A stretch of DNA of 6,161 nt from Bacteroidales bacterium (GTDB lineage Bacteria; Bacteroidota; Bacteroidia; Bacteroidales; VadinHA17), in contig DOTV01000032.1 of assembly GCA_003520925.1 (NCBI GenBank), positions 7,741 to 13,901 on the forward strand, written 5' to 3'. The position numbers were made by a program, and so were the translations under genes. Shown piece by piece: positions 1-5,726 of the stretch. The notes beneath the pieces are model-generated. The model was given only the letters and a program-made list of their open reading frames with translations, was not told the origin of the DNA and ran no database searches. Position 1 is the stretch's first letter; each line of letters opens with the position of its first letter.

Positions 1-651
1 GAACGGCTTGTCGGAAGGGCTGTTTCAGGGATCAGGAATAATGTAGTAATCCAGTCAAAGCTCAGGCTCGATCCAAATGAACTTCCATCGGAAGGGAAAG
101 GTAAAAAAGGTGCTGATGAGATAAAGAGTGCACTTGGTTCAAAGCTGGAAGCAAGTCTCAAGGCTCTTGGTTCAGACTATATCGATATCCTGCTTTATCA
201 TGATGCCTCACAGGAAAACCTTCTTTTCCATACCGAAGTGATGAAATTCTTTGCAGGTCTGAAAAGCACGGGAGTGATCAGGGCCTGCGGATTCTCGACC
301 CATAATGACCTGATGAATCTCCCGGAAATGAATAACAGGGAGCTTTTCTATGATGTTATTATGGTCCCTTTTAACCATAAAGGCTCCTTTGTCCATTCTG
401 TTACAGGTAATTTTTCAGAATGGGATCAGGACAGATTAATCTCTGTGCTCACCGAAGCCGGAAGTAAAGGGATCGGAGTTATTGCCATGAAAACCTGTTC
501 GGGAGGAAAATACTCATCATCACCTGATATTGAACAGGATTATCCCGAAGCTGTAAGATGGGTCATCCGGCATTCTTTTATAAGTTCGGCAGCAGTTGCA
601 ATGGCCAATTTCGAACAGGTAAACGAGCATCTCCCTCTACTTAACGGCTGA
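1..651 (+). CDS. Aldo/keto reductase, C-terminal part (5' end outside window)
   Basis: This frame is open from the first base to a TGA at 649-651 and gives 216 residues of a TIM-barrel aldo/keto reductase, a family of NAD(P)H-dependent carbonyl oxidoreductases. Visible family segments are VVIQSKL (residues 15-21), whose K20 fits the catalytic Lys; DYIDILLYHD (59-68), whose H67 fits the catalytic His; the strand GVIRACGFSTHN; and GIGVIAMKT near the C-terminus, before the usual nucleotide-binding end of the barrel. The catalytic Asp and Tyr would lie upstream, outside the window. The style resembles COG1453-like bacterial members, many of which carry a C-terminal Cys-rich iron-sulfur segment. 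Here the protein stops right after ANFEQVNEHLPLLNG and has no such tail, so it is either a short member or has lost its end. The substrate cannot be inferred. The gene converges on the ABC permease gene, with 26 bases between the stops. Confidence 0.9.
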   Translation, partial: ERLVGRAVSGIRNNVVIQSKLRLDPNELPSEGKGKKGADEIKSALGSKLEASLKALGSDYIDILLYHDASQENLLFHTEVMKFFAGLKSTGVIRACGFSTHNDLMNLPEMNNRELFYDVIMVPFNHKGSFVHSVTGNFSEWDQDRLISVLTEAGSKGIGVIAMKTCSGGKYSSSPDIEQDYPEAVRWVIRHSFISSAAVAMANFEQVNEHLPLLNG

Positions 652-681
652 ACGTATTTCAAATAAGCAGATTTACGTCAG
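648..681. terminator. Possible bidirectional hairpin between convergent genes
   Basis: CTG (648-650) plus ACGTA (652-656) can pair with TACGT (674-678) plus CAG (679-681), giving an 8-bp stem with one bulged A at 651 and a 17-base loop. The stem overlaps both stop codons of the convergent genes ending at 651 and 678, a usual place for a shared terminator. There is no T-tract on either strand, so it is not a classical intrinsic terminator and may be coincidental. Confidence 0.25.
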
Positions 682-1487
682 GTGTAAATATCCTTCCTCA
701 TATAAAATCTGTACGACATCACCAGAAGCAGCAAAGAAAGACCGCCAAAATATATAAGGCTAACAGGATGAAGCCGGTAGGCAGGATCAATAACATTTGT
801 ATCAACATATTTGAAGGGAGTTAGATACCCGATTTTTGAAACACTCCCGGTGATCTTGGAGATTGTAAAAACAAAATAAAGGACTATGACAAGTCCTATG
901 CTGAGGGTTGTAATAGGTTTCGGCCTTTTAACCATTACTGACATAAAAAGCCCGGTTGAAGCAAACATGAAATTCAACAGGAAGGTGTAAAGCGATAAGA
1001 TCAGAAACGCATTGATGCTGTATGATCCTATTTTGACCAGTTCTATGAAAATAAACCCAACGATGGTGGTTATAAGGTTTAGAATAAAAACATTGATTGC
1101 AATTACAGCCAGCTTGCTCAGGAAAATTTCACTCCGGGTAACAGGCCGGGTAAGAAGGTACTCTGCAGTCTTATTATACTCCTCTTTAAGCAGGATATTG
1201 GAGGATAAGACTATTGAATAAACGCTGCCGATAACAAGCATATAGATTATGTTGTTGACTGCATAAAATCCAAGTACGGAAAGCAGATCGCTGAAATTCG
1301 ATATCCCTTTGAACTGGAGGGCTTCCTTCGGAATAAGGCTTAGCATACCCATGATCTTCGACTGATTACCCAGGAATGTCGGGTAGACTGACATAGTTGC
1401 CGCTATAAGGAAAGTCAGAATGATCGTCCATACGATCAGGCTAAGTGTGTTCCTTCTGAATTCTCTGGCAAAAAGATTATTGTTCAT
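678..1487 (-). CDS. ABC-2 type transporter permease
   Basis: This is a 269-residue integral membrane protein, the expected size for a single-gene ABC-2 exporter permease. About six hydrophobic segments are visible, near residues 15-35, 73-96, 126-150, 158-184, 193-211 and 242-262. Between the second and third lies a charged stretch, KEEYNKTAEYLLTRPVTRSE (101-120). It matches the conserved cytoplasmic element of this family (EE-x-x-x-T-x-E-x-LL-x-RPVxR), thought to contact the ATPase. The family exports drugs, lipids, ions or peptides; nothing here identifies the substrate. The start is the ATG at 1485-1487, with AAGG just upstream. It lies 11 bases after the stop of the ATPase gene, so the two genes are almost certainly co-transcribed and form one transporter. 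NatB-like or antibiotic-efflux permeases are the closest comparison I can offer. Confidence 0.9.
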   Translation of the reverse strand: MNNNLFAREFRRNTLSLIVWTIILTFLIAATMSVYPTFLGNQSKIMGMLSLIPKEALQFKGISNFSDLLSVLGFYAVNNIIYMLVIGSVYSIVLSSNILLKEEYNKTAEYLLTRPVTRSEIFLSKLAVIAINVFILNLITTIVGFIFIELVKIGSYSINAFLILSLYTFLLNFMFASTGLFMSVMVKRPKPITTLSIGLVIVLYFVFTISKITGSVSKIGYLTPFKYVDTNVIDPAYRLHPVSLIYFGGLSLLLLVMSYRFYMRKDIYT

Positions 1488-1498
1488 TTACCTTCAGG

Positions 1499-2389
1499 TT
1501 AAATCTGGTAATAGTGCATGAATATTTCATCAAGCGAAGGTTCTTCGATCATCAGGTTAATGATCATTTTTCCCGACAGGTACTTTATAAGTTCATTTAT
1601 ATTACCTGAAAACATGAATGTTAAGCTGTTTCCCCGGCCTGCAGCCAGATTTACCACACCCGGAAAACTTAAGCTTTCCGGCTTAACCTGTTCCTCAGAT
1701 TCGATAGTTACCTTTTTCAGTTGCTTTTTCCTCAGGGTTTCAATATCTTCAAGCTGGATGATCTTTCCCTCCTTTATAATTGCAACTCTTCTGCAAAACA
1801 TCTGTACCTCACTTAGTACGTGGGAAGAGAAGAAAATTGACATGCCTCTCTGGTTCTCCTTTCGCAAGAGATCAAAAAATAACGCCTGCATGAGAGGGTC
1901 AAGCCCGGTAGTCGGTTCATCCATTATCAGTAATTCCGGGTGGTGAACCAGGCTCTGAACAATTGAAACCTTTTTCTTGTTTCCTGTCGACAGGTCGGAG
2001 ATCTTTCTTTTGAGGTCAAGCTCAAACAGGTTTGCAAGTTCTTTAATTCGCCCTGACCCATCCCCAGCTTCGTAAAACCTTGCGAAGTAGTTCAGGAACT
2101 CTTCAACCTCCATGTAGGAATAAGCATTGGCATCAGATGGAATATAACCGGTTTTACGCTTGATCTCCTTTGTTTGTCGTACAACATCCATTCCCAATAT
2201 CCTGGCACTGCCTCCCGTAGGAAAAATAAGGTTCATAAGTATCCTGATGGTCGTGGATTTTCCTGCACCGTTCGGTCCGATAAAACCAAAAACCTCTCCC
2301 CTGTTCATCTCCAGATTAACATTTTCAATTCCTCTGGATTTTCCATAGAATTTGGTAAGGTTCCTGATATCGATAATAGGATCATTCAT
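1499..2389 (-). CDS. ABC transporter ATP-binding protein (exporter type)
   Basis: This is a 296-residue nucleotide-binding subunit that should power the permease encoded next to it. The N-terminal 210 residues form the ATPase domain: Walker A GPNGAGKST (38-46), signature LSTGNKKKV (133-141) in place of the canonical LSGGQ, Walker B with catalytic Glu LLIMDEPTTGLDP (153-165), and switch His in SSH (H190). At the Q-loop position the sequence reads GYIPSDANAY (81-90), with no obvious glutamine. Both deviations recur in the BcrA/NatA-like exporter group as I know it. Residues from about 215 form a C-terminal accessory domain ending EEPSLDEIFMHYYQI, a typical tail of this group. The ATG at 2387-2389 agrees with the family N-terminus (IIDIRNLTKFYG) and has no Shine-Dalgarno sequence. 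It is the first gene of the two-gene exporter operon and is divergent from the M28 peptidase gene. Confidence 0.95.
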   Translation of the reverse strand: MNDPIIDIRNLTKFYGKSRGIENVNLEMNRGEVFGFIGPNGAGKSTTIRILMNLIFPTGGSARILGMDVVRQTKEIKRKTGYIPSDANAYSYMEVEEFLNYFARFYEAGDGSGRIKELANLFELDLKRKISDLSTGNKKKVSIVQSLVHHPELLIMDEPTTGLDPLMQALFFDLLRKENQRGMSIFFSSHVLSEVQMFCRRVAIIKEGKIIQLEDIETLRKKQLKKVTIESEEQVKPESLSFPGVVNLAAGRGNSLTFMFSGNINELIKYLSGKMIINLMIEEPSLDEIFMHYYQI

Positions 2390-2457
2390 AGCAGAAACAT
2401 AACTCTCTGAAAAACTTCATAATATCCCTTTTTTGTGAAAATCAAATCAATAATGAT

Positions 2458-2465
2458 CAAATATA
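2458..2465 (-). promoter_or_regulatory. Putative Bacteroidota -7 box for the ABC exporter operon
   Basis: On the minus strand this reads TATATTTG, an exact match to the Bacteroidota -7 consensus TAnnTTTG. It lies 68 bases upstream of the ATPase start codon, in the divergent intergenic region. No TTG is found at the expected -33 distance, so support rests on the -7 box and its location. Confidence 0.35.
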
Positions 2466-2504
2466 GTACAAGAATGTTAAATAAGGAGAGAATAAGATTC
2501 ATAC

Positions 2505-2512
2505 AAATTTTG
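2505..2512 (+). promoter_or_regulatory. Putative -7 box for the M28 peptidase gene
   Basis: AAATTTTG differs from TAnnTTTG at one position and is followed by CATC, giving the TTTGCA string often seen at Bacteroidota transcription starts. It ends 40 bases before the peptidase ATG. A clear -33 TTG is missing, so this is a weak prediction. Confidence 0.3.
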
Positions 2513-2552
2513 CATCTTTAATGAATTCTATCCGTAAAAATAAAAATCCCAT

Positions 2553-3551
2553 ATGAAAAAATTCTTGTTTGTTATTCTTATCATTTTATCAAGTGCAGAA
2601 TGCTTTACTCAGAAGAAAAATCAGGTAATTGTAACCGCTTCGAAATTAAAGGAATGGGTCAGTTATCTTGCTTCAGATGAAATGAGGGGGCGTGCCAACG
2701 GATCCGACGAAATGAAGACTGCTGCATACTGGATTGCGGGAAAATTCAGTGAAAACGGAGTTAAACCGGCATACCCTGACAGCGGATTTATACAGAACTA
2801 TACTCTGACCTCGCGCAGGCAATCAGTCAAGGAGAGAAATGTGATCGGGATTATTGAGGGCACTGATCCCTTATTAAAAGATCAGTATATTGTCCTGAGC
2901 GCTCATTTTGATCATACAGGGATACGACTGGGACTAAAACCCGATTCCATAAATAACGGGGCGGATGACAATGCTGCAGGCACTTGCACCTTAATCGGAA
3001 TTGCCCGGACAATTAATATATCGGGGATTAAGCCCGGACGGTCAATAGTACTTGCAGCATTTAGCGGAGAAGAATACGGAATGAAAGGTTCACGATATTT
3101 TGTTTCGAATCCGCCTGTTCCTTTGAAGGAAATCTATGCTGATCTGAACTTTGAGATGACAGGCCATTCCGAATTCCTTGGGAAGAATAAGTATTATATG
3201 ACCGGGTGCCTCTACTCAAATCTTGATGATCTTATAGAAGAATACAATAAAGGCACAGGGTTTCAGCTTGTCGATACTTTGGCTGTTGCAAATATGCTTT
3301 TCAATTCTTCCGACAACATAGCTTTTTCAAGGGTTTCCTCTTCTGATGGTACAATAACGGGTATTCCATCCGGCACTTTTGCCACATCAGCCACTCCGGA
3401 ATATCTCCATAATGTCACTGATGAGGCGGAGCTCTTTGACTTTGATAATATGGCAGAACTTATCAGTTATTTCAGCGACCTTGTTATATGGTTATCAAAC
3501 AGCAGATCGGATGTGGTTTGGACTGACCCGGCCTTCTCAAGTATAAAATAA
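2553..3551 (+). CDS. Secreted M28-family zinc peptidase
   Basis: This 332-residue protein begins with a Sec signal peptide: KK, a hydrophobic run to about residue 15, and likely cleavage near Q20. C17 follows a Glu, so it is not a good lipobox. The mature part is a co-catalytic di-zinc exopeptidase domain of family M28. By comparison with known members, the predicted metal and catalytic residues are H118 and D120 in SAHFDH, D138 in NNGADDNAAG, the pair E173/E174 in FSGEEYG, and H286 in EYLHNVTDE. The remaining ligand position, usually Asp in an NxDM-like motif, is E201 here (NFEMTG). The protein probably works in the periplasm or outside the cell, removing N-terminal residues from peptides, but M28 also includes other specificities. 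The start is the ATG at 2553, in front of the signal peptide and behind an A-rich leader without a Shine-Dalgarno sequence. It is divergent from the ABC operon; the next gene, in the same orientation, is 118 bases downstream. Confidence 0.92.
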   Translation: MKKFLFVILIILSSAECFTQKKNQVIVTASKLKEWVSYLASDEMRGRANGSDEMKTAAYWIAGKFSENGVKPAYPDSGFIQNYTLTSRRQSVKERNVIGIIEGTDPLLKDQYIVLSAHFDHTGIRLGLKPDSINNGADDNAAGTCTLIGIARTINISGIKPGRSIVLAAFSGEEYGMKGSRYFVSNPPVPLKEIYADLNFEMTGHSEFLGKNKYYMTGCLYSNLDDLIEEYNKGTGFQLVDTLAVANMLFNSSDNIAFSRVSSSDGTITGIPSGTFATSATPEYLHNVTDEAELFDFDNMAELISYFSDLVIWLSNSRSDVVWTDPAFSSIK

Positions 3552-3669
3552 ACTGGGTTTACCTTCGTTATAATTCATTGGTTACTGGTACAAGATCAAT
3601 TCAGGAGACCATTATATTACGTAAATACTGTTCCGGGAATTTTAATATCTTCAAATCTTAAAAAAAATC

Positions 3670-4479
3670 ATGAAATTAAAACCGCTTCGAGTGCTTTGCC
3701 TTTTGTTAACCTTTTTTATTATAACTGCCTGTACAAAAAAGGAGGAACCCCCGACAAGCGGTCTGATTTTATATTATGGTTTTAACGGAAATGTAACCGA
3801 CGCAAGCGGAAACAACAATAATGGAATTAATTATACTTCAAATAAATATGTCCCGGGAAAAAAGGGGCAGGCCCTCGATTTCAACGGGACTTCAGACTAT
3901 ATCGAATTAACGAACACATTAAATTCTGCAAACGGATTAAGCTTTTCCTTCTGGATAAAGTCGAGAGGCGCTGCCGGTACAGAGAATAACGGAGTTATTA
4001 TAGGTAAATATAACATGACAGCTAATTTCAGAAGCTTCCTTGTATATTCATTTGGCGGTGGTGATACAAGAAATGACAACCGTCTCTCGGCCGCATTTTA
4101 CAGATATGGTTATTCATCGGGTGTTCATGATAACGTAAAATCATACCTGGAACCCGGGGAGCTGACAGTGTTCCCGTCCGATCCCTCTCTCTGGACTATT
4201 CTGAGTCCAAAAAAGCTGGAAGTCGGAACATGGACCCATTGTGTTGTCAATATAACAGGAACTACAATTGAAGCCTGGTTAAATGGTATTTTATGTACAA
4301 AGAAGCAAAGGGAATATGATACTTATTTTGATAGTCCTTATGAACCTGTGTACATAGGAAATAATTTAGCTCTTGGCGGAGGCACCAATAATCATTTTAA
4401 CGGAGTTCTTGACGAATTGAGAATTTATAACAGGGGGCTCACAAAGGACGAGATTCAGATTCTGTTCAAGGCAAAATGA
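3670..4479 (+). CDS. Outer-membrane lipoprotein with LamG-like (ConA-type) domain
   Basis: This 269-residue protein has a lipoprotein signal: KLK, a hydrophobic run, and the lipobox ITAC with lipidated C21. The following residues, TKKEEPP, have a Lys followed by acidic residues. This resembles the export signal that sends Bacteroidota lipoproteins to the cell surface, so a surface location is possible. Residues 32-269 form one concanavalin-A-like jelly-roll domain of the LamG_3 type. Its hallmarks are the opening LILYYGFNGNVTDASGN, GQALDFNGTSDYIEL (66-80), FSFWIKS (92-98), a WTHCVVNITG strand with a WLNG turn, and the closing GVLDELRIYNRGLTKDEI (245-262). Such domains bind carbohydrate or protein ligands; no catalytic domain is attached, so a binding or adhesion role is inferred. 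The domain fills almost the whole mature protein. The ATG at 3670 follows an A-rich leader. No neighbouring SusC/SusD pair is present to suggest a glycan-uptake locus. Confidence 0.88.
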   Translation: MKLKPLRVLCLLLTFFIITACTKKEEPPTSGLILYYGFNGNVTDASGNNNNGINYTSNKYVPGKKGQALDFNGTSDYIELTNTLNSANGLSFSFWIKSRGAAGTENNGVIIGKYNMTANFRSFLVYSFGGGDTRNDNRLSAAFYRYGYSSGVHDNVKSYLEPGELTVFPSDPSLWTILSPKKLEVGTWTHCVVNITGTTIEAWLNGILCTKKQREYDTYFDSPYEPVYIGNNLALGGGTNNHFNGVLDELRIYNRGLTKDEIQILFKAK

Positions 4480-4863
4480 AAACTATTCTAAATGATATTT
4501 TTCCCCATCACCAATTAATTAACAAAAAACTCAAACAGCCGGGAAGGATTAATAATTATTTTTCCTGTTTCAAGTTCCCAGTAAGGGAAGATACATTTGA
4601 TGCTTTCTTCGTCCATTTTTCAATTCATTTATAGCACCAAAATAGTCTTTGTCCCTGAATCATCGGATATAAAAACCCTCAGATTTGATGACAGGATTCC
4701 CGGCTTACATTAAAGAAGTCAATTTATTGACTAAAATCTTCTGTCTGCATTAAAATTACTGTAATCAACTATTTTCAGTTTGCCTTACCCGCTGATAAAC
4801 GATGATTCCCTGAGCTTTTTTGAGCAGAGCAAGCTGACTGAAACTTACCTTGTTTTAACAAGT
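4480..4863. other. Gene-free stretch with possible decayed coding pieces
   Basis: This 384-base, AT-rich stretch lies between the stop of the LamG lipoprotein gene and the stop of the small minus-strand gene. No intact gene is present. On the minus strand two short readings look coding-like. One frame (4659 down to 4570) contains DYFGAINELKNGRRKHQM. Another (about 4607 down to 4507) reads MDEESIKCIFPYWELETGK and then IIINPSRLFEFFVN to a stop. They overlap in different frames, as a frameshifted remnant would, and the first is preceded by an in-frame stop. A resemblance to the N-terminal part of DUF1810 proteins (ELxxGRKxSHWMWxIFPQ) is tentative. The stretch also holds a 9-base inverted repeat, GAATCATCG (4657-4665) and CGATGATTC (4800-4808), and a possible terminator listed separately. 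Confidence 0.45.
4524..4570 (-). terminator. Possible minus-strand intrinsic terminator
   Basis: Arms 4533-4537 (AAACA) and 4566-4570 (TGTTT) can pair, and after a 4-base bulge GGAA (4542-4545) can pair with TTCC (4562-4565). On the minus strand the stem is followed three bases later by six T residues (complement of 4524-4529). It could end transcription coming from the small gene at 4864-5142, though it lies about 300 bases beyond that gene's stop and the stem is weak and bulged. Confidence 0.25.
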
Positions 4864-5142
4864 TCATGCCCCATGATGATTCAGGATATCTTCAAAATCC
4901 TTAAGTTTGAATTTGTTTAGTTGAGATATTTTAGCATCCTTTCGGTATGCTGGCGGTATAATCCTCAGGACTTCGTCCTTATTGTCAGCTTCCATAAAAA
5001 ACCAGGCTTTGTGCTCGCCATCGAAACAACCAAAGTCAGCATTAGTGAGTAAATGAGAACCCGAGCTGATTAAAACAAGTGCTGCCCGCTGACATTCTAT
5101 TTTATTGTTCCCATGCGGAATTTCTATTAAATACTTTGACAT
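4864..5142 (-). CDS. Small conserved-looking protein of unknown function
   Basis: This encodes a 92-residue cytosolic protein with no signal peptide or membrane segment. I do not know its function. The ATG at 5140-5142 is preferred because it gives MSKYLIEIPHG, a natural first beta strand. An in-frame ATG further upstream at 5178 would add 12 unconvincing residues (MKINNCGLIKTI), and neither start has a Shine-Dalgarno sequence. The sequence alternates strands and helices in a way that suggests a small alpha/beta fold: strand 3-9, helix 14-27, strand 45-52, helix 54-61, strand 70-76, helix 79-89. Potential metal-binding residues cluster in the middle: H30, D36, C39, D41 and H44 in the segment SHLLTNADFGCFDGEHKAW. 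Similar small proteins with an SHFLT-x-AD-x-GC-x-DG-x-HKAW core are familiar to me from other bacteria, but without an assigned role. The gene stands alone between two gene-free stretches. Confidence 0.75.
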   Translation of the reverse strand: MSKYLIEIPHGNNKIECQRAALVLISSGSHLLTNADFGCFDGEHKAWFFMEADNKDEVLRIIPPAYRKDAKISQLNKFKLKDFEDILNHHGA

Positions 5143-5726
5143 GATAGTTTTTATTAAACCACAATTATTGATTTTCAATTACCTGTGAGATCTTTGCACA
5201 GTCAACAATACCCTGGAAATTCACAAAAACATATGGTGCATTTCCTGCAACCCAGCATTAAAAAATGTCCTTCCGAATGTTGCGCCACCAATTTTCCTCA
5301 ATTAAATATAAACAAATCAGCAGTTAAAAAGTTAAGGGAAAATGAGTTAAAATTAATTTCAACACGTGGCTTCAACCCCTGCTCAAATAATATCCGGGGC
5401 TTAAAAAAGAGCGTTATGTATTGATCTAATTGTCAAAAGACAGGGGAATAAATGGGATAACCGGGTATTTTGAATTTAAATGCTGCTGGCCTTTTTCCCG
5501 ATGCCTTTCAACAGAAAGCTTTTATATTACGTTTAGCTGGTCCAGTCCCTATTTAGAGGTAATGATTGCTCCAGGTAGCTTATAATATTGTAAATTGAGA
5601 ATCTCTGCCGCAAAAACCAAGACAAACACCTTATTTTTATTGTTAGGGGTAGATTCAAATACTTCCAAACAAATCAAAGTCTTATTTAAAAGTCTCCCTT
5701 AAACTTCTTTAATATCAGAGTTTATT
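5143..5726. other. Gene-free stretch of about 580 bases
   Basis: No intact gene is convincing between the start of the small protein gene and the stop of the TPR protein gene. A plus-strand open frame at 5185-5424 (79 codons) looks like noise: no family motif, no hydrophobic pattern and no plausible leader. On the minus strand, 5202-5288 gives a 28-codon, cysteine-rich frame from a GTG (see findings). The stretch also contains a plus-strand promoter-like pair at 5168-5196 and a 7-base direct repeat, AAAGTCT, at 5676-5682 and 5689-5695. I see no tRNA, no riboswitch pattern and no strong terminator. Confidence 0.5.
5168..5196 (+). promoter_or_regulatory. Promoter-like TTG-N18-GATCTTTG facing a gene-free stretch
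   Basis: TTG at 5168-5170, an 18-base spacer and GATCTTTG at 5189-5196 approximate the Bacteroidota consensus TTG-N17-23-TAnnTTTG with one mismatch, and TTTGCACA follows. It points rightward into DNA with no convincing gene, so it is either a chance match, a relic, or the start of an unannotated short RNA. Confidence 0.25.

Noticed and set aside
208..396. Minus-strand open frame of 62 codons
   Set aside because: It is antisense to the conserved aldo/keto reductase frame and has no coding evidence.
1012..1221. Plus-strand open frame of 69 codons
   Set aside because: It lies wholly inside the ABC permease gene on the opposite strand, and its translation shows no family motif.
1518..1946. Plus-strand open frame of 142 codons
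   Set aside because: It is antisense to the well-supported ATPase gene, which has all ABC motifs; the antisense translation is low-complexity and Ser-rich with no recognisable domain.
2160..2410. Two overlapping plus-strand open frames opposite the ATPase N-terminus
   Set aside because: Both are complements of the Walker A region of the ATPase gene and have no independent support.
3897..4079. Minus-strand open frame of 60 codons
   Set aside because: It is inside the LamG lipoprotein gene on the opposite strand, whose domain motifs are continuous across it.
2553..4479. Peptidase and LamG lipoprotein as a dedicated degradation system
   Set aside because: They share orientation and export signals, but the 118-base gap and the absence of transporter or regulator genes give no evidence of a common pathway.
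5185..5424. Plus-strand open frame of 79 codons in the gene-free stretch
   Set aside because: The translation has no recognisable motif or secondary-structure pattern, the promoter-like box overlaps its start, and nothing resembles a leader; it is probably noise, although not strictly excluded.
5395..5450. Short hairpin TGTC-AAAA-GACA and a CCCC/GGGG pairing near 5376-5400
   Set aside because: Stems are only four to six base pairs and are not followed by a T-tract, so they do not support a terminator or structured RNA.
5676..5695. Direct repeat AAAGTCT
   Set aside because: Two seven-base copies 13 bases apart in AT-rich DNA are expected by chance and show no array.
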